Positions 52,083-61,837 of a DNA stretch of 64,000 bases are shown here, in pieces. Each line of letters starts with the position of its first letter. Position 1 is the stretch's first letter. The translations under genes were made by a program, and so were the position numbers. The stretch spans positions 1 to 64,000 of the forward strand of contig NZ_JAODNK010000028.1 in NCBI RefSeq assembly GCF_025465275.1, in the 5' to 3' direction. Below the pieces are notes generated by a model, which saw nothing but the letters and a program-made list of their open reading frames with translations, had not been told where the DNA came from and searched no databases. Source of the DNA: Nocardia sp. (GTDB lineage Bacteria > Actinomycetota > Actinomycetes > Mycobacteriales > Mycobacteriaceae).

Positions 52083-53162
52083 TCAGATCGAGCGCGGGAT
52101 GGCATCGAGGCGGCGCTCGGCGAACCTGTTCGCGGCGGCGCCGGTGCCGATGCCTTCGGCCTTGGCGGCGCCGATGATGTCGCGGCAGCGGTCGAAGATC
52201 CGGGTCACATCGGCTTCGATCTCGGCCGGATCGGCGGCGCGCAGTTCCCCGGCCACCTGCATGAGTCCGCCCGCATTGGCGACGAAATCGGGGACCCAGG
52301 TGATGCCGCGCTCGCTCAGCGCGTGCTCCACTTCGGGTTGCGCCAGTTGGTTATTGGCTGCGCCACAGACGAGTTTGGCCTCGATGGCTTCGGCGCTGGA
52401 TGCGGTGAGGGTTCCGCCGAGTGCGCAGGGGGCGTAGACGTCGACGGGGGCGCTGGAGACTGCGCTCAGCAGTCGAACCGAGGGGTGCTCGGCGGAAATC
52501 CGCTGCATTGCCGCATCGTTCACATCGGTCACGCAGACCTCCGCGCCATCGGCGAGCAGTAGCGCGATGAGTTCACGGCCGACCTTGCCGACACCCTCGA
52601 CGCCCACCGTGCGGCCGGACAGTGTTGCTGTGCCCCAGACGGATTCGGCACCCGCGCGCATGGAATGGAATACGCCGAGCGCGGTCAGCCGGGCGCTGTC
52701 GCCGGAGCCGCCCGCCGCAATGCTGCGCCCGGTCACGTAGCGGGTGCGCTTGCCGATCACGTCGAGGTCATCGGTGTTGGTGCCGACATCGCCGGCGGTG
52801 ATGTAGCGGCCGCCCAGAGTTTCGACGAAACGTGCGTAGGCGCCGAGCAGTGCGTCTGTCTTGGCGACCGCCGGATCGCCGATGATGACGGCCTTGCCGC
52901 CGCCCAGGTCTACGCCGGAAGCCGCTGCCTTGTAAGTCATTCCCCAGGAAAGCCGCAGTACGTCCTCGAGTGCCGCGGATTCGTTCGCATACGGGTAGAA
53001 GCGAGTGCCGCCCAGTGCGGGGCCGAGTGCGGTCGAGTGGATCGCGATGATCGCCTTCAGGCCGGTCCTATCGTCCTCGCAGAACACGACCTGCTCATGG
53101 CGTCGGGCGCTCAGCTCCTGTGAGCGGCCGAAAACGCCTGCCTCGGTGTGCATTACGGGCAT
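52083..53162 (-). CDS. Glu/Leu/Phe/Val dehydrogenase, valine dehydrogenase type
   Basis: 359 residues. Catalytic lysines K78 (MTYKAAASG) and K90 (LGGGKAVI); NAD-binding GVEGVGKVGREL. Reversibly deaminates branched-chain amino acids to keto acids. ATG 53162 with AAAGGAA 6 bases upstream. Upstream on the same strand is the indolepyruvate oxidoreductase, and downstream the permease, so the trio likely channels amino acid carbon. Confidence 0.92.
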   Translation of the reverse strand: MPVMHTEAGVFGRSQELSARRHEQVVFCEDDRTGLKAIIAIHSTALGPALGGTRFYPYANESAALEDVLRLSWGMTYKAAASGVDLGGGKAVIIGDPAVAKTDALLGAYARFVETLGGRYITAGDVGTNTDDLDVIGKRTRYVTGRSIAAGGSGDSARLTALGVFHSMRAGAESVWGTATLSGRTVGVEGVGKVGRELIALLLADGAEVCVTDVNDAAMQRISAEHPSVRLLSAVSSAPVDVYAPCALGGTLTASSAEAIEAKLVCGAANNQLAQPEVEHALSERGITWVPDFVANAGGLMQVAGELRAADPAEIEADVTRIFDRCRDIIGAAKAEGIGTGAAANRFAERRLDAIPRSI

Positions 53163-53392
53163 GGAAGATTCCTTTCGTTTGACTGTCTCGTCATCCCGGC
53201 ATGCTTTCGGCCGGGATCGACCGCATCCGTTGCTGCACTCCCGGTGTGGATCCCGGCCAAAACGCGCCGGGATGACGGGGGATTGTGACGGCATGACGGG
53301 GGATGGTGATGGTGCAGCGGGGGTTGTCCGGCCGCCCCTCATTCGCGGCCGGATGGTTCCCTTCGGGGTGCGCGGGGCAGTCCCGCGCTGGA
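53163..53392. other. Intergenic region between the dehydrogenase and indolepyruvate oxidoreductase
   Basis: 230 bases with GC-rich direct repeats (ATGACGGGGGAT at about 53272 and 53293) but no gene; may hold the Val dehydrogenase promoter. Confidence 0.4.
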
Positions 53393-56300
53393 TCAGTGGT
53401 TGATGCCGAGGTCGCGCAGTCCTGACCAGTACAGCTCGACATTGGCGAGTTTGATGTTCTCGTAGCCGCGGACCAGGTCGGGGAGCCCGGCGGCCTGTGT
53501 TGCCGTGTCGTAGTTTTCGGTGTTCAGTTCGGCTGCGAGTCGCCGCATCAGATCGGTGTAGTGGGAGAGCAACTCCCGTTCCACCTTTCGGACGTGGGCG
53601 TAGCCGAAGGGGTCGAGGCGGGTGCCGCGCAGGACTTTGCCCTTTGCAAGAACCTTCAGCGCCACATGTGATTTCGGGGCGAGGCCGATCTTCTTCTTGC
53701 GACCGAGGGCGCGCAGTATCGGCGGGTGCAGCTTGTAAGTGAGTCGTTCGCCGCCCGGCACCTGCGCGAGCACCTCGGCGAGGAAGGACGGATCCACCAG
53801 TAGGCGGGCGACTTCGTACTCGTCCTTGTAGGCGGTGAACTTGTGCAGCCCACGGGCCACGGCCTGGCTGAATTCGGTGCGGTCGGTGACCGCGCGCTCC
53901 GCCGTCCACATGGACTGGACTGTGTCGAGGTATCTACGCGCGACCTTCGTGTTCTGGTACTCGATCAGTTCGGCGGCGCGCAGTTCTGCCAGTCGCCGGA
54001 CTTCACCGTCGAAGGTGGTGCCCGCCAGCAGATCTGCGGGAACGACGGCGCGGGTACGGTGCGGCAGAGCCGCTTCGGTGGCTGTGGCGAAGGCCGCAGG
54101 ATCGGCGATGGCGACACGACCCCAGCGGAACGCCGCGATATTGGCGGCGACCGCGACACCGTTGATGCCGATGGCTTCTTCGATGGCCGCGGCGGGTAGT
54201 CGGAGTCCGCCGGTCTGGAAAGCCGCGCCGACCATCAAGAAGTTCGCCGCGGCGGTATTGCCGAACAGCTTCTCGGCCGCTGCCAGTGCATCGAAGTGGC
54301 TCAGCGAATCAGACACCGCCGCAAGGCGATCCAGCAGCGACTGTGTTTCCGGGTACGGCACCGACTTGTCGTACACCATGTCTCCGGTCGGCGTCCGGCT
54401 GGTCGAGGCGATCGCCACGGTCCCGGCGGGGTTGCCGTACTGGAGGTTCTTGGCATCGGCGGCGGTCAGTAGATCGATGGCGATGACGCAGTCCGCGCTG
54501 CCCGGGGTGAGCCTGTTGGACGGCTCCAATTCGGTTGTCGAGAAACGCAGATGGGAGATGACCGGACCGGCCTTCTGGCTCAACCCGATCTGATCCAGGC
54601 TTTCGACGTCGTATCCGGCCCGCAGTGCGGCGGTGGCCAGCACCTGATTGACCGTCACGATGCCGGTGCCGCCGATCCCGGCGAGCAGCACATTCTGCGT
54701 GCCCTCCGGCGCCCGGAGACCCGGATCGGCCACCATGGGCGGATCGACCGTCTTCCGAGTCTTCTTGCGGCCCTTCTTGTCCGGTGTCAGCTCGACCGTC
54801 ACGAACGATGGGCAGTCGCCGTCCAGGCAGCTGTAATCGGTATTGCAGGAGGTCTGATCGATCCGAGTCTTGCGCCCGAATTCGGTCTCGACCGGTTGCA
54901 CGGAAAGACAATTGGATTTGGCGCCGCAATCGCCGCAGCCTTCGCAGACGGCTTCATTGATCACTACCCGGGTATTGCGAACAGGCAGTGTGCCGCGCTT
55001 GCGCTGCCGGCGCGCATCGGCCGCGCAGTGCTGGTCGTAGATCAGCACGGTGACGCCCTTGACCTCCCGCAGCACCTTCTGTGCTTCGTCGAGCCGGTCA
55101 CGATGCCACAGCACCGTGCCCTTGGCCAGCGCCCGCTTATCGTGCCGCTTCGGTTCGTCGGCGCAGATAATGATCTGCCGCACGCCCTCGACGGTGAGCT
55201 TGTGTGTCAGCTGCGCGACGGTGAGCCCGCCTTCCACATCCTGCGCGCCGGTCATGGCGACAACTTCGTTCCAGAGCAGCTTGTAGGTGATGTTCACCCC
55301 GGCCGCGACGCAGGCCTGCACGGCCAGCTGCCCGGAGTGGAAGAACGTGCCGTCGCCTATGTTCTGGAACAGGTGCGGCACATCGGTGAACGGCGCCTGG
55401 CCGATCCACTGACTGCCCTCGCCACCCATCTGGGTCAGCCCGGTGACTGCGCTGTCGCTGCGGCCGGACAGGGTCACCAGCGTGTGGCAGCCGATACCGC
55501 CGCCGCCGATCGATCCCTCGGGCAGTGCGGTGGAGCGGTTGTGCGGGCATCCGCTGCAGAAGTACGGGGTGCGCTTGGCGGACAGCACTTCCAGCGAAAG
55601 TGGTGGCGGCGCGGCCTTTTTCAGTTCTACATGATCGCGCAGCACACGCCGCAGCGGTCCGAGCAGCCGGCCGGGGGTCAGCTCGCCGTCGGCCGGCATG
55701 AGCAGTGCGCCGCGCCCGTCCTGCTTACCGAGGATCCGGGGTGCGCCGACGGTGCCGTAGAGGATCTCGCGGATTTGGGTTTCGATGAATGCGGTCTTGT
55801 CCTCCACCACGATGATCTGCTCGAGACCCCGGGCGAACTCGGTGACCCGATGCGCTCCCACGGGATAGGGCATGCCGATGCGCAGCAGTCGAATACCGGC
55901 GCGGTGCATGACCGCCTCGTCGACGCCGAGGTCGAGCAGGGTCTGCCGGACCGCGTCGAAAGTCGTTCCGGTGGCCGCGATACCGATCGTCGCCTCGGCC
56001 GGGTCCACCTCGATAACGTCGAGATCGTTTGCGGCGCCGAAGATGCGGACCATCTCCCAGCGTGGCCCGTACAGTTCGGCCTCGGCCAGCACGCTATCCG
56101 TCGGCGCCGCCATCGGCCGCTGCCGGTAAGCGAAAGGCTTTCCATCCCAGTGCACTTCGGGGACCACGAGCGGGAGATCGGCAACCGAGGCGTCGACCGT
56201 CCACGCGCCGTCCGCGACATCGGCGACGATCTTCATGGCCACCACGCACCCCGAAGCGCGGGAGAGTGCGATACCGGCCATGCCCAGCGTGATGATCTCC

Positions 56301-56866
56301 TCGGCATTGCGCGGGAACAGTACCGGCACACCCATGGCGGCCAGCGACCGCTCACTCACCGCGGGAACGGTCGACGACTTCGACGCCGGATCGTCCCCGA
56401 CCAGCAGCAATACCCCGCCGCGTGCATTGACCCCGTACATATTGGCGTGCCGAATGGCATCGGTCGCCCGATCGACCCCGGGCCCCTTGCCGTACCAGAC
56501 GCCGACAACCCCGTCATGGGTCGGCCGCCCGGCGGGCAGATCGGCCTGGCTGCCCCACACCGAGGTGGCGGCGAGCTCCTCATTGAGGCCGGGAACAAAC
56601 GTAATGTCGTGTTCGGCAAGCACATTCGGCATGCCGAGCAGCATCTTGTCCACGCCGCCGAGCGGGCTGCCCTGATAACCGGAGACGAAAGTGGCGACCC
56701 GTCGCCCGGCCCGGATATCGCGGACGTGCTGCTCGACCAGCAGCCGGGCAATGGCCTGAACGCCGGTGAGCAGGACCGGGCCCGCCCCGGAGCGATAGCG
56801 GTCGGCGAGGTCGTACGGGGCGGCCGGCTCGGTCTGTTGAGCTGACGGGCAGGCAACGCTGGTCAT
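53393..56866 (-). CDS. Indolepyruvate ferredoxin oxidoreductase, fused subunits
   Basis: 1157 residues, TPP and Fe-S enzyme that oxidises aryl- or branched 2-keto acids to acyl-CoA with ferredoxin. Order: PP/PYR domains (1-420); a CSGCPHNRST motif; TPP site GDGTFFHSGQLAVQACVAAG; Fe-S motif CEGCGDCGAKSNC; gamma domain GIGGTGIVTVNQVLATAALR. This single-chain layout is common in Proteobacteria and actinobacteria. ATG 56866. Acts downstream of Val dehydrogenase and transaminases. Confidence 0.93.
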   Translation of the reverse strand: MTSVACPSAQQTEPAAPYDLADRYRSGAGPVLLTGVQAIARLLVEQHVRDIRAGRRVATFVSGYQGSPLGGVDKMLLGMPNVLAEHDITFVPGLNEELAATSVWGSQADLPAGRPTHDGVVGVWYGKGPGVDRATDAIRHANMYGVNARGGVLLLVGDDPASKSSTVPAVSERSLAAMGVPVLFPRNAEEIITLGMAGIALSRASGCVVAMKIVADVADGAWTVDASVADLPLVVPEVHWDGKPFAYRQRPMAAPTDSVLAEAELYGPRWEMVRIFGAANDLDVIEVDPAEATIGIAATGTTFDAVRQTLLDLGVDEAVMHRAGIRLLRIGMPYPVGAHRVTEFARGLEQIIVVEDKTAFIETQIREILYGTVGAPRILGKQDGRGALLMPADGELTPGRLLGPLRRVLRDHVELKKAAPPPLSLEVLSAKRTPYFCSGCPHNRSTALPEGSIGGGGIGCHTLVTLSGRSDSAVTGLTQMGGEGSQWIGQAPFTDVPHLFQNIGDGTFFHSGQLAVQACVAAGVNITYKLLWNEVVAMTGAQDVEGGLTVAQLTHKLTVEGVRQIIICADEPKRHDKRALAKGTVLWHRDRLDEAQKVLREVKGVTVLIYDQHCAADARRQRKRGTLPVRNTRVVINEAVCEGCGDCGAKSNCLSVQPVETEFGRKTRIDQTSCNTDYSCLDGDCPSFVTVELTPDKKGRKKTRKTVDPPMVADPGLRAPEGTQNVLLAGIGGTGIVTVNQVLATAALRAGYDVESLDQIGLSQKAGPVISHLRFSTTELEPSNRLTPGSADCVIAIDLLTAADAKNLQYGNPAGTVAIASTSRTPTGDMVYDKSVPYPETQSLLDRLAAVSDSLSHFDALAAAEKLFGNTAAANFLMVGAAFQTGGLRLPAAAIEEAIGINGVAVAANIAAFRWGRVAIADPAAFATATEAALPHRTRAVVPADLLAGTTFDGEVRRLAELRAAELIEYQNTKVARRYLDTVQSMWTAERAVTDRTEFSQAVARGLHKFTAYKDEYEVARLLVDPSFLAEVLAQVPGGERLTYKLHPPILRALGRKKKIGLAPKSHVALKVLAKGKVLRGTRLDPFGYAHVRKVERELLSHYTDLMRRLAAELNTENYDTATQAAGLPDLVRGYENIKLANVELYWSGLRDLGINH

Positions 56867-57063
56867 GAACAGTCACCACACTTTCCACAACTCAGATCGT
56901 GAGCTGCAAACGAAAGGAATAGCTATCGGTGCTGCGCAATTTGCCGTGAATGTGTGATCTGTGTCAACAGTCGGCCGAAATATTGATCAGACTGCTCAAA
57001 AGTGACCTGGGACACTCTGGCGAGCGCATCAGTCTGCTCGAGCTCCGCAAGGTCCGGGTCTTC

Positions 57064-57549
57064 TCATGTCGTGGGCGGGTGGTCCGTCAGATGCTCGACG
57101 AGCGGCAGCGATCGGTACTGAATCGGAGTCGCCAGTGCCAGCATGGTTTCCGTGTGTTTCACGCCGTGGATGGCGTGCACCCGCTGAATGATCTCGAGTA
57201 GATCCTGCTGCGACTGCGCCGCGATCCGAACCAGCAGATCCGCCCGCCCGGTCGTCGCATGCACCTCGAGCACATGCGGAAAACTCCGCAGCGCCTCGAC
57301 AATGCTGTCCATCTTGTTCTGATCGAGCTCGATGCCGAGAAACGCGTGCACCGCGAACCCCACGGCCTGCAGATCCACATCCGGCGGATACCCCCGCACC
57401 GCCCCGGACGACTCGAGCCGCTTCATCCTGGCTTGCACTGTATTGCGGGCAATATGTAACCGCGCCGCCAGCTCGAGAATCGGCGCGCGCGGGTCGGACG
57501 CCAGTTCCGCCAGCAACGCCGCATCGAGTGCGTCGATCTTGATGCTCAT
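57064..57549 (-). CDS. Lrp/AsnC-family regulator
   Basis: 161 residues from ATG 57549. HTH LAARLHIARNTVQARMKRLE then SSGAVRG; C-terminal RAM domain VHATTGRADLLVRIAAQSQQ. Senses an amino acid. It lies upstream of the oxidoreductase, on the same strand (197-base gap), and likely controls the amino acid catabolic genes. Confidence 0.92.
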   Translation of the reverse strand: MSIKIDALDAALLAELASDPRAPILELAARLHIARNTVQARMKRLESSGAVRGYPPDVDLQAVGFAVHAFLGIELDQNKMDSIVEALRSFPHVLEVHATTGRADLLVRIAAQSQQDLLEIIQRVHAIHGVKHTETMLALATPIQYRSLPLVEHLTDHPPTT

Positions 57550-57822
57550 GCCGCATTTTCGCACAGCGTATGGGGCCTGCCGGGGCGTGCCAGACCGGAT
57601 CTGGGAAGGAATTGCCTGACCGTTGGTTGCCAATAAATAGCTAAGCCGGACCTCAGTGGAGCCATCGACGAATACCTCCGCACCGCAACCGACTGACCCT
57701 GGTCAAACGGCGTCCGGTGAGCTGCCTGTTCGAGCCGGTAGTCCCGCACCCTCTCGTTCGCAGCATCACCGGTACGCTCAGCCCGAAATCGTTGTGAATT
57801 GCGTGGGGGAGTGACTGGTCGG
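57550..57822. other. Divergent intergenic region
   Basis: About 270 bases between the Lrp and Tat-cyclase genes; no gene or clear palindrome. It should hold both promoters. Confidence 0.4.
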
Positions 57823-58650
57823 ATGTGTTCGCCTCGGATTGTTCGGGTTGCTCATGAGGCGGTCGCGGCGGGAGTGAGTCGGCGGGGTCTGCTGGGGGCG
57901 GCTGGGCTGGGTGCGGTTGCCGCAATCGCGGGACCTACTGTGGCGCAGGCTGTTCCGAATCCAACGGGGTCGGTGGTGGATCTGACGCATACGCTGACCG
58001 TGGAATTGCCGGTGTGGCCGGGGAATTTGCCGTTTGCTTCGGTGCCGGTCGCTTGGCATGAGAGTGGCGGGTTCGAGCAGCATGCGCTGGCGTTCTGGGA
58101 GCATACGGGGACGCATATCGATGCGCCGGTGCATCGGGTGGCCGGTGGGGTGACTGTTGATCGGATCGCTGCCGAGGATCTGGTGGCGCCGTTGGTTGTC
58201 ATCGATATTTCGGCTCGCGCTGCCGCCGATGCTGATGCGGCAGTGACTGTTTCGGATATCGAGCAGTGGGAGGCGGCGCACGGGCGGATTCCGGATCGGG
58301 CGTTTGTCGCCATGTATTCGGGCTGGGAGCGGCGGCTGGCCGATGCGGGGACGTTCGTCAATCTGGATGGCGAAGGACGGCCGCACGCACCGGGATTCGG
58401 GGCGACTGCGGCGGAATTCCTGGTGTCGCAGCGCAGTATTGTCGGCGCGGGGGTCGATACGCTGAGTTTGGATCTGGCCGCCGGTAAGGACTTCGGCGCG
58501 CACACCGCGTTTCTCGGCGCGGGTCGGTACGGGGTGGAGATGCTCGCGAATTTGGCGCAGGTGCCACCGACGGGGGCGCGGCTTATTGTGGGCGCGCCCA
58601 AGCACGCGGGTGGCACCGGTGGTCCGTGCCGGGTGCTCGCGCTGACCTGA
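57823..58650 (+). CDS. Tat-exported cyclase-family hydrolase
   Basis: 275 residues from ATG 57823; GTG 57811 and TTG 57799 are also possible. Tat signal SRRGLLGAAGLGAVAAIAG then cleavage near AQA. Cyclase-family motif WEHTGTHIDAPVHRVAGG provides the metal ligands, as at 43773. Possible exported arylformamidase-like hydrolase. Convergent with the BBE oxidase, 7 bases between stops. Confidence 0.88.
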   Translation: MCSPRIVRVAHEAVAAGVSRRGLLGAAGLGAVAAIAGPTVAQAVPNPTGSVVDLTHTLTVELPVWPGNLPFASVPVAWHESGGFEQHALAFWEHTGTHIDAPVHRVAGGVTVDRIAAEDLVAPLVVIDISARAAADADAAVTVSDIEQWEAAHGRIPDRAFVAMYSGWERRLADAGTFVNLDGEGRPHAPGFGATAAEFLVSQRSIVGAGVDTLSLDLAAGKDFGAHTAFLGAGRYGVEMLANLAQVPPTGARLIVGAPKHAGGTGGPCRVLALT

Positions 58651-58657
58651 CGGGCGT

Positions 58658-60220
58658 TTACCAGTCCGGACGATCCAGCGAAAGACTGTGCTGGAAAACG
58701 GTATTGGGATCCCACTGCGTCTTGACGTTAAGCAGCCGTGCGTGATTGCCGCCGTAGTAGAAGGTGTGCCACGGCACGCCCGACGTATTCCATTGCGCGT
58801 CGGCCAGATCCGGATCCGGGTAATTGATGTAGCTGCCGCCGTTGGACGCGTCGGGTACCGGGGCCCCGCCGGTGTCGGCGTAGACATCTCGGTACATCTC
58901 GCGGGCCCAGGCGACGTACCGTTCGTCGTCCCAGGGGAGGCGCCAGGCGGCGTGGATGAGCATTTTCATGAACGAGTCGCGAGCGGGTACGGCGGTGGCG
59001 TCGGGGGCCACGGCATTGGTCACGCCGCCGAAAGGCAGGAATTCCACCTGTGATTCGCCCAGGCAGCGGACATCGGTGAGATAGCGGTACAGGATTCGCA
59101 GCTGATCGGTCGAATACGCCTTGCGCATATAGGCGGATTTGACCTTCACCCGGAAGCCCGGCATCCCCTTCGGGTAGTAGACGCGCGTCACCGTGTCGGC
59201 GTAGGAGGCTTGCTCGAGTGGCAGCTGAATCGGTGCGGGCGTCACACCCTCCCACACGGCGGCGACGAACTGGTCGAACATCGATCGGGCATCGGGCTGA
59301 TCCGCATCGAGCAGCACCTGCACCTCCGATCCGGTAATGCCGGGCCTGAGCAGCAGCGGTGCGTACAGGGCGTTGAACGGATCGCCCGGCGCGCTGTGCT
59401 GCTCGAAGAACGCGATGAAATTGCCCACGAGACGCACGAACGATGCTTCGTCCGCGAACGGCAGCACCAGTCGGGTGTTGAACATGCTGCCGGGCGCCTT
59501 CGGCAGCGCGCGCACCGGATCGGAGCCGTCGGAATCCTTGGAGCGCAACAGATATCGGGTCACCACACCGAAATTGCCGCCCCCGCCGCCGGTGTGCGCC
59601 CAGAACAGATCGGCGTTCGGCCCGTCCGCGGTCGCCAGCACGAGGGTGGCCGCACCGCTCTTGTCGACGGTGACGACCTCCACGCCGTGCAGATGATCGG
59701 CCACCAGTCCGAGCTGTCGCGACAGCGGACCGTATCCGCCGCCACTGGCGTGGCCGCCGATACCGACGCCCTTGCAGATGCCCGCCGGAATCGTCACGCC
59801 CCAGCCGAGCAACCGTTCGTACACGGTGCCCAGATCGGTTCCGGCGTCGATCGAGAAGGCGCGCTGGGTTTCATCCCATCCGACCGCGCCCAGCCGCCCG
59901 ATATCGATGATCGACTGCGTCCGATCATTGTCGACGAAATTGTCGAACCCGTGCCCGCCGGCCCGCACCGCGATCCGCAACCCGTCGGCCACCGACCGCT
60001 CGACCGCGGTGCGCACTTCCTCGGCATCGGTGGGCAGGTAGATCCGCTGCGGCCGCGCGGTGAACCGGCGGTTGTAGCCGCGCTGGGTCAATGTCGCGTA
60101 GTCCGGATCTCCGATGCCGACCACCGCCGGTTCGGCCGCGCCGGCGACCGGCAGCCGCAGGGTGGTCGCCGCCGCGCCCACGGTGGACGCGGCAAGAAAT
60201 CGACGACGAGACAGCAGCAT
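58658..60220 (-). CDS. Tat-exported BBE-type bicovalent flavoprotein oxidase
   Basis: 520 residues. Tat signal LLSRRRFLAASTVGAAATTL. FAD-binding PCMH domain with the two covalent flavin residues: His90 (RAGGHGFDN) and Cys149 (AGICKGVGIGGHASGG). C-terminal berberine-bridge motif (WHTFYYGGNHARLLNVKTQWDP shortened, ending DPNTVFQHSLSL). Oxidises an alcohol or carbohydrate outside the cell, producing hydrogen peroxide. ATG 60220. May act with the convergent Tat hydrolase. Confidence 0.9.
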   Translation of the reverse strand: MLLSRRRFLAASTVGAAATTLRLPVAGAAEPAVVGIGDPDYATLTQRGYNRRFTARPQRIYLPTDAEEVRTAVERSVADGLRIAVRAGGHGFDNFVDNDRTQSIIDIGRLGAVGWDETQRAFSIDAGTDLGTVYERLLGWGVTIPAGICKGVGIGGHASGGGYGPLSRQLGLVADHLHGVEVVTVDKSGAATLVLATADGPNADLFWAHTGGGGGNFGVVTRYLLRSKDSDGSDPVRALPKAPGSMFNTRLVLPFADEASFVRLVGNFIAFFEQHSAPGDPFNALYAPLLLRPGITGSEVQVLLDADQPDARSMFDQFVAAVWEGVTPAPIQLPLEQASYADTVTRVYYPKGMPGFRVKVKSAYMRKAYSTDQLRILYRYLTDVRCLGESQVEFLPFGGVTNAVAPDATAVPARDSFMKMLIHAAWRLPWDDERYVAWAREMYRDVYADTGGAPVPDASNGGSYINYPDPDLADAQWNTSGVPWHTFYYGGNHARLLNVKTQWDPNTVFQHSLSLDRPDW

Positions 60221-60339
60221 GAAACTTCCCCCAGTAGAGCACCGCCAGGTCCGGCTTTCCCGGTGGCATAGTGATCGATTATGGGGGATGAGCGTCGCTG
60301 ACGAGGTGGTGGGTGCGGCACTCCCGTGCGCTCCGCCGT

Positions 60340-61094
60340 TCAGCGAGCGCGGGGTGCCCGGCGTTGTGGTGAGCGATCGGCCCGATCCCGGTGCTCGGGA
60401 GGAAGCAGCGGGAGAATGTCCTTGCGGGAGTTGATCATCAGCTTGACCAAGATGGAAGCGACCTGGGAATCCACGGTCCGATTGGACGTGCCGCGGCGGG
60501 CGGCTATCGCGGTATTGGTGAGTCCTGTGGTGACCATCATCGCCACTTCTTGCTCGGCGATGGTGAGTTCATCCCAGGGGGCCGGCGGGTCACCGCGGTT
60601 GTTCGCATCGGTGCGACCGGTCCGGTCCGCGGCCGAATTCCCCGGCGCAACGGCGGGATCGGCATGATGTGCTCGTCGACCCACCCGGTCGCCGTGCGGC
60701 TGGTGGCCAGCACTGACAACCCGGGGATCGCGTGGAGCAACTCGGCCACCACCTGACCGACCCTGTCCAGCACGTGCTCACAATTGTCGAGTACCAGCAC
60801 CGCCCGCAGGGCTCGCCCAGCCGCGTCGGATCGACCGAACGCGTGTATCAGAGTCTGCCGCGCCGACCGGCCCGAGAAGTCGCCGTCGATGACCGCGGCC
60901 AGGATCTCGTCCTCGACCGCCCCGAGGCCCGCGTCCCTGGGCAACCGAGCCAGGTGCACCCAGTACACCGGCATCCGCCGTGCTTTGCGAATCCGGCGGG
61001 CCACTGCCGTTGCGAGACGGGTCTTTCCGATTCCTCCCGGTCCAACCAGTGTCACCATTCGTGCCGAGTCGGACAGCAGCGTGGTGACCCACAC
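60340..61094 (-). pseudogene. Remnant of a LAL-type LuxR regulator
   Basis: Two pieces in different frames. The 5' piece (61094 to about 60660) has an NB-ARC ATPase start, VTLVGPGGIGKTRLATAVAR and VLVLDNCEHVLDRVG, ending near SRTATGWVDEH. The 3' piece (about 60585 to 60340, other frame) is a LuxR HTH: LTIAEQEVAMMVTTGLTNTA then IAARRGTSNRTVDSQVA. Several hundred residues between them are gone, and the frame is shifted. The N-terminus is also cut, at 61094, just before the Walker A. Confidence 0.85.
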
Positions 61095-61595
61095 GTGCAG
61101 GTACTGGGCGCGGGCGAGTGCGGCCTACCGCTCGCCCTCCGGCTGCTCGACGCCGGCCTCCCTGTCACACTGGTGACCGATCGCAGCGCGGAGGCGGTCC
61201 TGTCCGGATCGGTGACACCGACTATCAGGCAACCGGTCGGCGCCCTGCCGTCCGGTACGCCGATACTGGGTGGAGCCGACGTGGTCTGCCGGCTGGATCC
61301 CGGCGGCGCGCAGGGCGCCAACAATGCGGTCCACTGCGCCTTCGGCTACAGCGACGCCATCCTGCGCAATCCCGACGGTCCCTTCGACCGGGACTGGATG
61401 CGGGCCACCGCCGAACCGTGGCTGTCCGAGATCGCCTATCCCGCAGCGCGGTGGACGATGGCCGTGCTGGATCCGCCGCCGTCACTGCGGGAACTGATGT
61501 TCTCCGGAGAGCACGATCCCGCGCTGGCCGCCGCATTCGCCGAGACTTTCGTGCGGCCGTCCAGCAGGTCCGACCTGCCACAACCAACGTCCTGA
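61095..61595 (+). pseudogene. Remnant of a StyA-type FAD monooxygenase
   Basis: Frame from GTG 61095, 166 codons. N-terminal FAD motif QVLGAGECGLPLALRLLDAG and LVTDRSAEAVLSG, then a jump to the C-terminal DVVCRLDPGGAQGANNAVHC and EPWLSEIAYPAARWTMAVLD. Full StyA-family proteins are over 400 residues, so more than half of the middle has been lost, apparently in frame. Starts at the exact base where the LAL remnant begins on the other strand. Confidence 0.8.
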
Positions 61596-61656
61596 ATCAT
61601 TCGTCGCTGGCTTGGGTGTGGCGGAATTCATTGCCGGACAGCACTTCTGGGGAAGA

Positions 61657-61692
61657 GAAGAGGCCCCGGTCCATATGGACCGGGGCCTCTTC
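61657..61692. terminator. 36-base perfect palindrome terminator
   Basis: GAAGAGGCCCCGGTCCAT (61657-61674) followed immediately by its complement. Lies just 3' of tRNA-His and 3' of the monooxygenase remnant, so a bidirectional terminator. Confidence 0.8.
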
Positions 61693-61697
61693 TGAGG

Positions 61698-61770
61698 GGT
61701 GACCGACGGGGCTCGAACCCGCGACATCCAGGATCACAACCTGGTGCTCTACCAGCTGAACTACGGCCAC
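61698..61770 (-). tRNA. tRNA-His (GTG anticodon)
   Basis: Minus strand. Acceptor GTGGCCG/CGGTCAC with one G-T pair, D-loop AGTTCAGCTGGTAGAG, anticodon arm CCAGGTTGTGATCCTGG (anticodon GTG), T-arm CGGGTTCGAGCCCCG. The extra G typical of tRNA-His is the next upstream base (61771). Confidence 0.93.
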
Positions 61771-61837
61771 CATTGCCGGTGCGTATCCGGCGCGGTAGAT
61801 CGTATCGCGATCCGCCGCTGAGTACCTAATCGGCTGG

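Noticed and set aside
53272..53305. Direct repeats ATGACGGGGGAT as an operator or CRISPR-like unit
   Set aside because: Only two short GC-rich copies without spacer regularity or neighbouring cas genes. No CRISPR array is seen anywhere in the window.
54551..56845. 764-codon open frame on the plus strand
   Set aside because: Antisense shadow of the indolepyruvate oxidoreductase; long opposite frames are common at this GC content.
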